Shown: positions 1-8,357 of the stretch, piece after piece
How positions within the stretch are numbered: position 1 is the first letter of the stretch
How the letters are laid out: each line of letters starts with the position of its first letter
Assembly (NCBI GenBank): GCA_001898485.1
Contig: MKTY01000014.1
Coordinates: forward strand, 248,001-312,000
DNA: 64,000 nucleotides
From: Sphingobacteriales bacterium 46-32
GTDB lineage: Bacteria; Bacteroidota; Bacteroidia; Chitinophagales; Chitinophagaceae
Reading direction: 5' to 3'
Notes under the pieces: model-generated
Seen by the model: only the letters and a program-made list of their open reading frames with translations
The model's database searches: none
Told to the model about the DNA's origin: nothing
Position numbers and translations under genes: made by a program

Positions 1-1019
1 AAATAAAGGAGGTATCCCTTCGCTTTTCCCTTGCTGTCTATCATGAATGTGGGTGCCGGAAGTTTGAAGGCATTGAGGATAGAAAAAGTCGTTTTCAGAA
101 ACTTACTTTTGGTAGGAATGCGGGTGAAATCGATATCGGGCGACAGATAAAATTGACGCAGCCGGTGGATGTCGCCACGGTCGATGGCCTGATTTTGACT
201 ATCTGTCCATTTATTTTCAAAACCGCCAAACATACCGCTAGCGCCATACCCAACGGCTATATTGAGCCAGGCGGGTAGTTTGCTTTCGGGTAAAAAAGAA
301 TGCAGATTGAAGCTTAGCCAGTAGGTCTGTGCATTATAGTCCTTCAGCATCCGCTCATACCAGCTGCGGCCAAACAGGTCGTCGGCCCGCTCTTCGAGCT
401 GCTGACTGCTGTAGCGGTTACTGTGAAAGGAAAATTTGAGTTGTATACGCTGCTCATTCCACAATAAGGCCTGTGCGGCATAAATGCCCACACCCGTTGC
501 ATTGGCGGCCATGTCGCTCCAGCTCCAGCCCCATTTTGCCGAGTGCGCATCGAGATATTCAATGCCGGTCATATAAAGCAGGGAAGTAGCGCTGCCCAGC
601 CATACCGACTTACGGTGTGATAACCCTGTCCATTCCCATAGTGCCGTGCTGGCACGGGCTGCATTAAAAGTGGTCCAGGCATGGCCCCATTTATCCATCT
701 GCAGCCACTCCCGGCTATCGTCAAAAGTGTGAAAAGAAGTGCGGGCTTCATTTTTATACCACGCATTATTGAGCAGGGCCAGGGTGCTGCCATAACCCAC
801 CACATTTATTCCCGTTACCAGCCAGACACGGCTCCTGACAGCTCCGGTACCGGTGTCTGCAAGAACGGTAGGTGCACTACTGTCGCTGACAGGAGACTGC
901 GCCGGGATATGGCTCCCGGTCAGCAGCAAAAGACAGGTAAGTAAATGGAGCCGCAGCCGCCTGCCCCATGGGCTGGTAAAGAAAAATACAGCAGGCGGTA
1001 GCGGAGTAAAACGAAACAT
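1..1019 (-). CDS. DUF2279 family protein, 3' end cut by window edge
   Basis: This frame is open from an ATG at 1019 to base 1, at least 339 codons, with the C-terminus outside the window. The N-terminus (M-F-R-F-T-P) leads into a hydrophobic stretch and an A-Q-S signal-like cleavage region, so the product is probably exported. Next comes a Trp-rich core containing WLQMDKWGHAW, then a run with GIEYLDAHSAKWGWSWSDM, typical of the predicted periplasmic or membrane DUF2279 family. Function is unknown. It diverges from the phosphohexomutase gene. Other minus-strand ORFs of 70-80 codons overlapping here are shadows in another frame. Confidence 0.8.
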   Translation of the reverse strand, partial: MFRFTPLPPAVFFFTSPWGRRLRLHLLTCLLLLTGSHIPAQSPVSDSSAPTVLADTGTGAVRSRVWLVTGINVVGYGSTLALLNNAWYKNEARTSFHTFDDSREWLQMDKWGHAWTTFNAARASTALWEWTGLSHRKSVWLGSATSLLYMTGIEYLDAHSAKWGWSWSDMAANATGVGIYAAQALLWNEQRIQLKFSFHSNRYSSQQLEERADDLFGRSWYERMLKDYNAQTYWLSFNLHSFLPESKLPAWLNIAVGYGASGMFGGFENKWTDSQNQAIDRGDIHRLRQFYLSPDIDFTRIPTKSKFLKTTFSILNAFKLPAPTFMIDSKGKAKGYLLY

Positions 1020-1123
1020 AGAGACAAAAATACGTTTCAACAGGTTAACTGGATTTGATAGCTAAAAATTGATAACTTCAGGCCCCGATCATTAACTCAT
1101 TTAAACCTAAAACAGATCTGTAC

Positions 1124-2848
1124 ATGATAGACGCTGCAATACTTGCCAAAGTGAATGCCTGGCTTAGTGATAGCTTCGATGCCACAACCCGGGAGGAGGT
1201 ACAAAAACTGCAATCCGAAAATGAGAAGGAACTCGCAGACGCATTTTATCGCAATCTCGAATTTGGAACCGGCGGCCTTCGCGGTATAATGGGCGTAGGT
1301 ACCAACCGGATGAATAAGTATACGGTAGGTATGGCCACCCAGGGATATGCCAATTACCTCAAACAATGCTTCGGCAATAATGTGAAAGTGGCTATTGCAC
1401 ATGACAGCCGCAACAACAGCCGCTTCTTTGCAGAAACCACTGCCAATGTGTTTGCCGCCAATGGAATCAGGGTGTTTTTGTTTGAGAGTCTGCGGCCCAC
1501 ACCTGAACTTTCTTTTGCCATACGCCACCTGGGTTGCCAGGGTGGAGTAGTTTGTACGGCTTCGCATAACCCCAAAGAATACAATGGTTATAAGGCTTAC
1601 TGGAACGATGGTGCACAACTGGTGCCGCCGCATGATAAAAACGTAATAAAAGAAGTAGAAAAAATTGCCTCTGTTGATGAGGTGAAATGGAGCGGTGGTG
1701 AAGAGAATATCACGCTTATCGGAAAAGACATTGACGAGGCCTACATCGCCATGGTGAAAGAATTAAGTGTGTACCCCGATATCATTGCACGCCAGAGCGA
1801 TCTTAAGATCGTGTATACACCCATTCATGGTACCGGCATTAAACTGGTGCCCCAGGTACTTGAGCGGTTTGGATTTAAAAATGTACATATCGTAGAAGAA
1901 CAAAGTATACCCGATGGCAATTTTCCCACAGTAGTATATCCCAATCCCGAAGAGAAAGAGACAATGGGTATTGGCTTACAGAAAGCTAAAGACCTTGATG
2001 CAGATATTCTGCTGGGTACCGATCCTGATGCCGACCGTGTGGGTATTGGTGTAAAAGACAATCATGGCGAGTGGGTGCTTATGAACGGCAACCAGACGGC
2101 AATACTGGCATTTAACTATCTGCTTGAAGCACGCCGTACCAGGGGTATTGCGCAGCCAAATGATATGGTGATTACCACCATCGTTACCACAGGAATGGTG
2201 GATGGACTTGCCAAAGGTAACAACGTGAATTGTTATCGGGTACTCACCGGTTTTAAATGGATCGCTGAAATGATTCGTGAAAAAGAAGGAAAGGAAAATT
2301 ATGTGGTGGGTGGTGAAGAAAGTTTTGGTTTGATGATTGGCGATAAGATTCGCGACAAGGATGCCGTAAGTGCGGTAGCCCTGCTTTGTGAAATGGCTGC
2401 ATACGAAAAAGATAAAGGGCGCACTCTTTTTGAAAAACTGATAGATCTGTATGTGCAATACGGATTTTATAAAGAAGACCTTATTTCTATCACCAAAAAA
2501 GGAATGGATGGCCAGCAGCAGATAGCTGCGATGATGGAAGGTTACCGGGCTAATCCACCCCAATCCATTAACGGCTCACCGGTAGTGCAGTTGCTGGACT
2601 ATGAGTTGAGTAAAGGCCGCAATCCGCAGACAGGCGAAGAGTGGAGTATTACATTGCCCAAGTCAAATGTGCTGCAGTTTATCCTGGCCGATGGCAGTAT
2701 TATTTCCGCCCGTCCCAGTGGCACAGAACCCAAGATCAAATTTTATTTCAGTGTAAAAGAGGCGTTGAAATCAGCGGCTGATTTTGACCAGGTTAATAAA
2801 GAACTGGATAATAAGATCAAAGCGATTATTACGGATATGAAGTTGTGA
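1124..2848 (+). CDS. Phosphoglucomutase/phosphomannomutase (phosphohexomutase)
   Basis: This 574-residue cytosolic enzyme of the alpha-D-phosphohexomutase superfamily interconverts hexose 1- and 6-phosphates. The phosphoserine loop TASHNP has its catalytic serine at about residue 147. The Mg-binding loop DPDADR is at about 300-305, the sugar-binding GGEES loop at about 396-400, and the phosphate-binding RPSGTEPK loop near the C-terminus. Length fits the long PGM2-like bacterial group. The ATG follows a divergent intergenic region shared with the DUF2279 gene, and a strong intrinsic terminator follows the stop. Substrate preference (glucose, mannose or a pentose) cannot be read from sequence alone. 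Confidence 0.95.
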   Translation: MIDAAILAKVNAWLSDSFDATTREEVQKLQSENEKELADAFYRNLEFGTGGLRGIMGVGTNRMNKYTVGMATQGYANYLKQCFGNNVKVAIAHDSRNNSRFFAETTANVFAANGIRVFLFESLRPTPELSFAIRHLGCQGGVVCTASHNPKEYNGYKAYWNDGAQLVPPHDKNVIKEVEKIASVDEVKWSGGEENITLIGKDIDEAYIAMVKELSVYPDIIARQSDLKIVYTPIHGTGIKLVPQVLERFGFKNVHIVEEQSIPDGNFPTVVYPNPEEKETMGIGLQKAKDLDADILLGTDPDADRVGIGVKDNHGEWVLMNGNQTAILAFNYLLEARRTRGIAQPNDMVITTIVTTGMVDGLAKGNNVNCYRVLTGFKWIAEMIREKEGKENYVVGGEESFGLMIGDKIRDKDAVSAVALLCEMAAYEKDKGRTLFEKLIDLYVQYGFYKEDLISITKKGMDGQQQIAAMMEGYRANPPQSINGSPVVQLLDYELSKGRNPQTGEEWSITLPKSNVLQFILADGSIISARPSGTEPKIKFYFSVKEALKSAADFDQVNKELDNKIKAIITDMKL

Positions 2849-2870
2849 TTTTTCTTAAGTAAAAAGCTGA

Positions 2871-2900
2871 AAGCCGCTGTAAACAACAGCGGCTTTTTAT
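2871..2900 (+). terminator. Intrinsic terminator of the phosphohexomutase gene
   Basis: A 10-bp perfect stem AAGCCGCTGT / ACAGCGGCTT with a 5-nt loop is followed by TTTTTATTT, 22 bp after the stop codon. Confidence 0.85.
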
Positions 2901-2972
2901 TTGAGAAATAATTATCTGTAATAAAGACATATAAACCTGCCGGTTCCTTAGTAAAAATGCTGCGGACTTTGC

Positions 2973-2980
2973 TATCTTGC
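2973..2980 (+). promoter_or_regulatory. Bacteroidetes -7 promoter box of pcm
   Basis: TATCTTGC is a near match to TAnnTTTG and ends 9 nt before the ATG at 2990. It supports that start over the upstream ATG at 2957, which would lie before the box. Confidence 0.5.
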
Positions 2981-2989
2981 AGCCAGCTT

Positions 2990-3646
2990 ATGAGACCCAC
3001 AGAAGATACATACCGGCACAAGGGATTAAGAAAAAAACTGGTAGATACGGTTCGTGCCAAGGGTATAACCAATGAAAAAGTACTCGAGGCCATTGGTTCC
3101 ATTCCCCGTCATTTTTTCCTTGAATCTGCATTTGACGAAGTGGCCTACGAAGACCGGGCATTTCCAATTGGTGAAGATCAAACTATTTCGCAACCCTATA
3201 CCGTTGCGTATCAGACACAGCTGCTCGAGCTGAAGCCATTTATGAAAGTGCTGGAAGTAGGCACTGGCAGTGCTTACCAGGCAACTGTACTGGCAGAAAT
3301 GGGTGCGCAGGTGTATACTATTGAGCGGCAGAAAAAGCTGTATGATATCAATAAGAATTTCGATTTTCTTAAAAAATATCCTACTATCAAATTCTTTTAT
3401 GGAGACGGTTATGAGGGTCTTCCTACCTATGCCCCTTTTGACCGCGTACTGATCACGGCAGCCGCTCCGCAAATTCCCCCACGCCTTATTGAGCAGCTTC
3501 GCGTTGGCGGTATAATGGTAATTCCCGTTGGGGGTGATAAGGTGCAGCGAATGATGCGTATCACCAAACTCGAAAACGGCGCGCTGAAAGAAGAGGTGTT
3601 TGATAATTTCCTCTTTGTGCCGATGTTGGGGGGGAAGGAAGTATAA
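2990..3646 (+). CDS. pcm: Protein-L-isoaspartate O-methyltransferase
   Basis: This 218-residue SAM-dependent methyltransferase repairs isoaspartyl residues in damaged proteins. The family motif FPIGEDQTISQPYTVAYQTQ is visible near residue 60. The SAM-binding loop LEVGTGSAYQATVLAEMG follows, then the DRVLITAAAPQIPP strand and the PVG motif. The start at 2990 was preferred because a -7 promoter box lies just upstream; an in-frame ATG at 2957 would add 11 residues. The last codons (E-V-stop) run straight into a period-9 intergenic repeat that supplies the TAA. Confidence 0.93.
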   Translation: MRPTEDTYRHKGLRKKLVDTVRAKGITNEKVLEAIGSIPRHFFLESAFDEVAYEDRAFPIGEDQTISQPYTVAYQTQLLELKPFMKVLEVGTGSAYQATVLAEMGAQVYTIERQKKLYDINKNFDFLKKYPTIKFFYGDGYEGLPTYAPFDRVLITAAAPQIPPRLIEQLRVGGIMVIPVGGDKVQRMMRITKLENGALKEEVFDNFLFVPMLGGKEV

Positions 3647-3697
3647 AAAGTATAAAGAGTATAAAGGGTATAAAGGGTTTAAAGAGTTTAAAAGGTT
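3641..3697 (+). repeat. Period-9 intergenic repeat, purine-rich left arm
   Basis: Degenerate 9-mers GTATAAAGR and GTTTAAAGR occur about six times in tandem, overlapping the pcm stop codon. The matching inverted arm lies at 4213-4256, beyond the S23-type gene. Confidence 0.85.
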
Positions 3698-3707
3698 AGT
3701 CTTGTTT

Positions 3708-4097
3708 TTATTTATGGCGGCTGCCAGGAATAGAAGATTGCTGGAGCTTGGTCATTAAACGGAAAATCAGATTGCTGGTGCGTTGACAAAGGTTTAGGAT
3801 CGCCTGGAATTCCTCTTCAGAAATAAGTTGTTTATCCCGCATTCTGTATGTCTGCGATCGGAGTTCGCCGCATGAACCTTTAGCATATCCGAGAAACTGA
3901 ATAAATTCCTTTCTGTTACCTCGCTCAAACCCTTCAGCTATATTGTCCATTATTGAGCCTGATGATGAATCGATCTGGCGTATAAAGGCATAGTCCATTT
4001 TTTGCTTTTTCTCTTCTATTATATGGGCGATATTCTGATAAAGCTCACGGGCCAGCTTCCATACTACAAGGTCTTCAAATCTCTGCACAGTTGCCAT
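3708..4097 (-). CDS. Four helix bundle protein (S23 / 23S rRNA intervening-sequence family)
   Basis: This 129-residue protein of the IVP/S23 four-helix-bundle family contains FEDLVVWKLAREL at the start, then SSGSIMDNIAEGFERG and FIQFLGYAKGSCGELRSQ, the conserved family blocks. Such proteins were first named from ORFs inside 23S rRNA intervening sequences but also occur as free-standing genes near diversity-prone loci. Biochemical function is unknown, with a suggested nucleic-acid-binding or scaffolding role. No rRNA is nearby. The gene is enclosed by inverted period-9 repeat arms (3641-3697 and 4213-4256), as if placed inside one intergenic repeat island. Confidence 0.9.
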   Translation of the reverse strand: MATVQRFEDLVVWKLARELYQNIAHIIEEKKQKMDYAFIRQIDSSSGSIMDNIAEGFERGNRKEFIQFLGYAKGSCGELRSQTYRMRDKQLISEEEFQAILNLCQRTSNLIFRLMTKLQQSSIPGSRHK

Positions 4098-4181
4098 AAT
4101 CTCATGATTTTACTATAAAGTAAGAACCTTCTATCAGGAAGACCATGGGAGAAAAAACATTTATTGACGTTTTTTTCGGAC

Positions 4182-4212
4182 AAAAAAAGTCCTCTCAGAA
4201 ATGAGAGGACTT
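4182..4212 (-). terminator. Intrinsic terminator of lpdA
   Basis: An 11-bp perfect stem AAGTCCTCTCA / TGAGAGGACTT with a GAAA loop is followed on the minus strand by a T7 run. It sits about 40 bp after the lpdA stop. Confidence 0.85.
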
Positions 4213-4256
4213 ACGCTTTAAACTCTTTATACTTTTAAACCCTTTAAACTTTTAGA
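4213..4256 (-). repeat. Period-9 intergenic repeat, inverted right arm
   Basis: The reverse complement of the GTATAAAGR/GTTTAAAGR 9-mers, read as CTTTATACT and CCTTTAAAC on the + strand. It overlaps the lpdA stop codon. Confidence 0.8.
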
Positions 4257-5655
4257 GGTGTATCGCTTCACCATACGCTACTTCAATCGCATCTTTCACG
4301 CTCTCACTGATAGTGGGGTGGGGGTGAATGCTGTTGAGTACTTCGTGGTGAGTGGTTTCGAGTTTACGGGCGGTAACGGTTTCTGCGATGATTTCGGTTA
4401 CGTTGTAGCCGATAGCATGCGTACCCAGCCATTCGCCGTATTTGGCATCGAAGATAACTTTGATAAAACCTTCGGGATGACCTGCAGCTGAGGCTTTGCC
4501 GCTGGCGCTGAGCGGAAACTTGCCTACTTTGATTTCATAGCCGGCTTCTTTAGCCTGTTTTTCGGTGAAACCAACCGAAGCAATTTCGGGGTAGCAGTAG
4601 GTGCAACCCGGTACGTTGCCGTAGTCGAGTGGCTCGGGCTGGTGATTGTATTTCTTTTCGCTGTGAGCGATTGCTTCCACGCAGATGATGCCTTCTTTGC
4701 TGGCTACGTGTGCCAGTGCCTGACCGGGAACGCAGTCGCCGATAGCGTATATGCCGGCAACATTTGTTTTGTAATATTTGTCGACAGAGATCTTGCCTTT
4801 GTCTGTTTTTACGCCCAGTGTTTCGAGTCCAATGCCTTCGATGTTGGCGGCAACACCAACTGCGCTCAATACGATGTCGGCTTCGAGGGTAACCTCGCCG
4901 CTGGCCGTTTTTACTGTTGCTTTTACGCCATCGCCGCTGGTATCCACGCTGGTTACTTCGCTGCTGGTCATGATCTCGATGCCCTGTTTTTTGAAGTTTT
5001 TCTCCAGTTCTTTTGATACTTCTTCATCTTCAACAGGCACTACGCGGGGCAGAAACTCTACGATGGTTACTTTGGTGCCTATGCTATTGTAGAAATAGCC
5101 GAATTCAACACCTATAGCGCCGCTGCCAACGATGATGATGCTTTTGGGCTGGGTGGGAAGTGACATGCCTTCGCGGTAGCCGATGATTTTTTTACCATCC
5201 TGTTTAAGGCTGGGCAGCTCACGGCTGCGGCCACCCGTAGCCACGATGATATGACGGCCTTCCACGATCTGTTTTTTGCCTTCGGCATCGCTTACTTCCA
5301 GCTTACCGGGAGCGGTAAGTTTGCCAAAGCCCATGATCACGTCAATTTTGTTTTTACGCATCAGGAAGTTGACTCCCTTGCTCATTTTATCTGCAACGCC
5401 ACGGCTGCGTTTGATGATGGCATCAAAACGGGGTGTGCCGGTAGCTTCAATACCATAAGATTCGGCGTGGCGGATATCATTTGCCACCTGCGCGCTTTTT
5501 AGAAGAGCCTTGGTAGGGATACAGCCCCAGTTGAGGCAAATACCGCCCAGGCTTTCTTTTTCAATAATAGCTGTCTTCAAGCCTAATTGCGAGGCGCGGA
5601 TAGCGGCCACATAACCACCGGGACCACTGCCAAGCACAACTACATCGTATGCCAT
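4252..5655 (-). CDS. lpdA: Dihydrolipoyl dehydrogenase (E3)
   Basis: This 467-residue flavoprotein reoxidises dihydrolipoamide in 2-oxoacid dehydrogenase complexes and the glycine cleavage system. The FAD-binding GSGPGGYVAA loop is at the N-terminus, followed by the redox-active disulfide motif GGICLNWGCIPTK. An NAD-binding IIIVGSGAIGVEFG loop lies mid-protein, and the catalytic HPHPTISE motif is close to the C-terminus. The start MAYDVVVLG at 5655 fits the family; the longer frame would add 29 unrelated residues. A TACCTTTG box lies 35 bp upstream. No E1 or E2 gene is adjacent, so it may serve several complexes. Confidence 0.96.
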   Translation of the reverse strand: MAYDVVVLGSGPGGYVAAIRASQLGLKTAIIEKESLGGICLNWGCIPTKALLKSAQVANDIRHAESYGIEATGTPRFDAIIKRSRGVADKMSKGVNFLMRKNKIDVIMGFGKLTAPGKLEVSDAEGKKQIVEGRHIIVATGGRSRELPSLKQDGKKIIGYREGMSLPTQPKSIIIVGSGAIGVEFGYFYNSIGTKVTIVEFLPRVVPVEDEEVSKELEKNFKKQGIEIMTSSEVTSVDTSGDGVKATVKTASGEVTLEADIVLSAVGVAANIEGIGLETLGVKTDKGKISVDKYYKTNVAGIYAIGDCVPGQALAHVASKEGIICVEAIAHSEKKYNHQPEPLDYGNVPGCTYCYPEIASVGFTEKQAKEAGYEIKVGKFPLSASGKASAAGHPEGFIKVIFDAKYGEWLGTHAIGYNVTEIIAETVTARKLETTHHEVLNSIHPHPTISESVKDAIEVAYGEAIHL

Positions 5656-5690
5656 GTCTAAGATTATTAATTGATTAGATGATTGAGGGG

Positions 5691-5698
5691 CAAAGGTA
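5691..5698 (-). promoter_or_regulatory. -7 promoter box of lpdA
   Basis: Minus-strand TACCTTTG is a perfect TAnnTTTG match, 35 nt upstream of the lpdA ATG. Confidence 0.55.
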
Positions 5699-5726
5699 TT
5701 AAAATAGGCTGAATTTAAATATAACA

Positions 5727-5890
5727 GGTTTAAGAGGTGCAAGGTGTTTAAAGCGTATAAAGAGTTTAAAGGGTATCAGGATAAAAGATAGTATTTGTAA
5801 GATGATTATAGTCTTATCGGTTATTCAGCCTTTATAATACCTTTTAAACTCTTTATACGCTTTATACGCTTTATACCCTTTATACTTTTC
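5727..5890. repeat. Intergenic island with inverted period-9 arms
   Basis: The left arm at 5727-5776 carries GTTTAAAGC, GTATAAAGA and GTTTAAAGG. The right arm at 5836-5890 is the inverse, with CTTTATACG repeated. About 60 bp separate them. The right arm contains the stop codon of fabF, whose last codons G-K-V-stop are repeat-derived. Confidence 0.85.
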
Positions 5891-7118
5891 CAAATACCAC
5901 CGTAGCCGTATGCCCCCCAAACCCAAACGTATTGCTCATGGCATACTGTACCGGCTGATGGCTGGCCTTCTGCAGGGGGAAACGGAATAGCTGATTAAAT
6001 GGTGCTTCGATTTCTTCTGTATTGGCTGTGGGCGGCACCTGGCTGTGGCGGATAGCCTGGATACAGGCAATGGCCTCCACTGCACCAGCGGCTCCCAGCA
6101 GGTGTCCGGTCATGGATTTGGTGGCGCTGATGGCCAGTTTGTCATGTCCGTCAAACAGGCGGGCAATGGCCCTGAGTTCGCTGGTATCGCCCATATCGGT
6201 AGAAGTGGCGTGGGCATTGATATAGTCGATCTGCCCCGGTTGCAGGCCGGCTTCTTCCAGCGCGGCCTGCATGCCAAGCCAGGCTCCTTCTCCATCCGGA
6301 TGTGTACCTGTGAGGTGATAGGCATCTGCTGCCATGCCGCCACCCAGCACTTCGGCCAGAATGGGAGCATTGCGCTGCAATGCATGTTCCAGGCTTTCTA
6401 AAATCAAAGCTCCGGCTCCTTCGCCCATCACAAAACCATCGCGGGTTGGATCAAAGGGGCGGGAGGCGGTTGCCGGATCGTCGTTGCGGGTAGAAAGTGC
6501 GCGTGCTGCATTAAAACCACCTACCGATGACTGATTGATGGGGGCTTCGGATCCGCCGGTCACCATTACATCCGCTTTACCCCACCGGATATAGTTGAAT
6601 GCTTCGATGATGGCAGTATTGGACGTAGCACAGGCCGATACCGTGGCGAAATTGGGCCCGCGCAATCCATATCGGATAGAGATGACTCCCGCTGCAATGT
6701 CTACGATCATTCGGGGAATAAAAAAGGGATTAAACCGGGGTGTGCCATTACCCGCAGCATATTCCAGCAGCTGGTCCTGGAAGGTCTGGATACCTCCGTT
6801 GCCCGACCCCCAGATTACCCCAATACGGTTGCGATTCAGTTGCGAAAAATCGATGCCGGCCATTTGCCGGGCTTCCTCCACGGCGACCAGTGCGTACTGA
6901 GTAAAAGGATCGTAACGGCGGAGCTCATTTTTTTCCAGGTGCTGTGTGATGTCGAAGTTCTTCAGTTCGCAGGCAAAATGTGTTTTGAAGGCTGATGCAT
7001 CAAAATGTGTGATGCGTGCGGCACCGCTGCGGCCCTCTGTCAGTGATTGCCAGAATGCAGGTACATTGTTGCCAATCGGCGTAAGGGCACCCATACCTGT
7101 TATAACTACTCGTTTCAT
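5880..7118 (-). CDS. fabF: Beta-ketoacyl-ACP synthase II (KAS II)
   Basis: This 412-residue thiolase-fold condensing enzyme elongates acyl-ACP with malonyl-ACP. The KAS triad is intact: Cys163 in SACATS, His303 in NAHATSTD and His339 in SMTGH. MGEGAGALILES and the FGFGGHTATVVF C-terminal motif are also present. It is the last gene of a tetR-SDR-thioesterase-fabF run and overlaps the thioesterase gene by 4 bp (ATGA), so they are probably cotranslated. acpP is not adjacent, which suggests an accessory rather than the housekeeping fabF. A broader ketoacyl synthase substrate range is possible. Confidence 0.93.
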   Translation of the reverse strand: MKRVVITGMGALTPIGNNVPAFWQSLTEGRSGAARITHFDASAFKTHFACELKNFDITQHLEKNELRRYDPFTQYALVAVEEARQMAGIDFSQLNRNRIGVIWGSGNGGIQTFQDQLLEYAAGNGTPRFNPFFIPRMIVDIAAGVISIRYGLRGPNFATVSACATSNTAIIEAFNYIRWGKADVMVTGGSEAPINQSSVGGFNAARALSTRNDDPATASRPFDPTRDGFVMGEGAGALILESLEHALQRNAPILAEVLGGGMAADAYHLTGTHPDGEGAWLGMQAALEEAGLQPGQIDYINAHATSTDMGDTSELRAIARLFDGHDKLAISATKSMTGHLLGAAGAVEAIACIQAIRHSQVPPTANTEEIEAPFNQLFRFPLQKASHQPVQYAMSNTFGFGGHTATVVFGKV

Positions 7119-7561
7119 GTATTTATTTCCTTTTTTCTGTCCGTACGCATCAGGTTGCTGATACCGCGGGCCAGTAATTTGTTTTCATTCCGTTCACGTA
7201 TTTCACACTGGGCATGCACGATCTGTCTTCCCCGTTTTATGAGGCTGGTGATAGCCAGTACTTCCTGTCCCGGCCAGGCCGGAGCAAAATAGTCGATGAC
7301 ATTATTAAGTGTTGTATAAAAATGTGGTTCACCGAGTGAAAACATCGTGGCACCAATAGCATCATCGATGATAGCTGCGGTAACACCACCATGCAGGGTG
7401 CCGATTGGATTGGTCATTTCGGGACGTATGGTATAGGCAAATGTTAATTGCCCTTCTGTTGCTTTCACCAATACCGGATCGAGCCATTGCATGAAAGGCG
7501 AGGGCGTACCAAGCATTTTTTGGCCTATACGTTCTTCAAAAAAGCGCAGGGCTGGGTTCAT
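7115..7561 (-). CDS. PaaI-family hotdog-fold thioesterase
   Basis: This 148-residue hotdog protein contains the PaaI/DUF4442-like motif GTLHGGVTAAIIDDAIGATM, with the HGG and acidic residue that form the acyl-CoA thioesterase active site. It likely hydrolyses acyl-CoA or acyl-ACP thioesters. The stop overlaps the fabF start by 4 bp, and its own start overlaps the SDR stop by 4 bp, giving three genes in a tightly coupled operon. Substrate is unknown. Its placement between a ketoreductase-like SDR and a KAS suggests acyl-chain processing under control of the upstream TetR. Confidence 0.88.
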   Translation of the reverse strand: MNPALRFFEERIGQKMLGTPSPFMQWLDPVLVKATEGQLTFAYTIRPEMTNPIGTLHGGVTAAIIDDAIGATMFSLGEPHFYTTLNNVIDYFAPAWPGQEVLAITSLIKRGRQIVHAQCEIRERNENKLLARGISNLMRTDRKKEINT

Positions 7562-8310
7562 ATTACTTCTTTTATGCCGTTGAGTGCCCGTGCGGCTGCG
7601 GCAGGTGATTGCAGGAAGAGTTCATACAGTTTTGCCGTACCGGCTACGTGTACCTCAGTCTGATTGTTTTCCAGCGCAGTCCATAATTCATCCGCTACCT
7701 GCCGGGGTTTGATCTTATCACCCTGAAGGGCTGCCGCAAAAGCTGTGTCGACCAGTGGGGGCATAACCTCTATTATCCGTATCTGTGGAGCTGTACCGGC
7801 CAGGGTGAGACGCAGGGCCTGTGTATAGGAATGCAGTGCAGCCTTGCTGGCGCTGTAGGTAGGAATGGATAGTGCGGGTACAAATCCCACGATTGAACTG
7901 ATATTAATGATAGCAGCTTCCTGCTGTTGTTTAAGATGGGGAAGCAGCAGGTCGGTCAGGTGTACCGCAGCCAGGTAATTGGTCTCCATTTCTTCGCGTG
8001 CCAGTGCCTGCGTATCTACCGCCTGGTCGAGCAGATGTTTGTAGGCTTTGCCTGCATTATTGACGAGAATATTCAGATTAGGATAAGTGGAAGTAAGTTG
8101 AATGACGAGGTTGGCTACCTCAGCACGGTTGGTCACATCGGCTACCAGGTATTCGGCACCGGATAGCTGAGCAACAGCTTCTTTAAGTTTGGCTTCATTA
8201 CGGCCAGTCAGAATGATGTTGTTGCCGGCAGCATGAAAGCGGCGGGCTATTTCAAAACCGATACCTGATCCTCCGCCTGTAACCAGTACGGTGTTGTTTG
8301 TTGTTGTCAT
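7558..8310 (-). CDS. SDR family NAD(P)-dependent oxidoreductase (DltE-like)
   Basis: This 250-residue short-chain dehydrogenase has the cofactor loop TGGGSGIGFEIARRF at the N-terminus, the NNAG strand, a catalytic serine in ISSIVG and the YSASK catalytic Tyr/Lys pair. The C-terminal part, with EVMPPLVDT, resembles the DltE-like SDR subgroup. The substrate is unknown. The start lies 15 bp downstream of a 16-bp TetR-type palindrome (8326-8341), so repressor binding would block the promoter directly. It is the first gene of an SDR-thioesterase-fabF operon. Confidence 0.9.
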   Translation of the reverse strand: MTTTNNTVLVTGGGSGIGFEIARRFHAAGNNIILTGRNEAKLKEAVAQLSGAEYLVADVTNRAEVANLVIQLTSTYPNLNILVNNAGKAYKHLLDQAVDTQALAREEMETNYLAAVHLTDLLLPHLKQQQEAAIINISSIVGFVPALSIPTYSASKAALHSYTQALRLTLAGTAPQIRIIEVMPPLVDTAFAAALQGDKIKPRQVADELWTALENNQTEVHVAGTAKLYELFLQSPAAAARALNGIKEVI

Positions 8311-8325
8311 GATTGGGTGTTTTAT

Positions 8326-8341
8326 TATACCGATTGGTATA
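8326..8341. promoter_or_regulatory. TetR-type operator upstream of the SDR operon
   Basis: The perfect palindrome TATACCGATTGGTATA is identical to the core of the site upstream of tetR at 8977-8996. It lies 15 bp before the SDR start codon. Confidence 0.8.
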
Positions 8342-8357
8342 TTTTTGAGTAAAAAAA

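Noticed and set aside
1976-2563. 195-codon minus-strand ORF opposite the phosphohexomutase gene
   Set aside because: Antisense shadow of a well-supported gene, without recognisable motifs.
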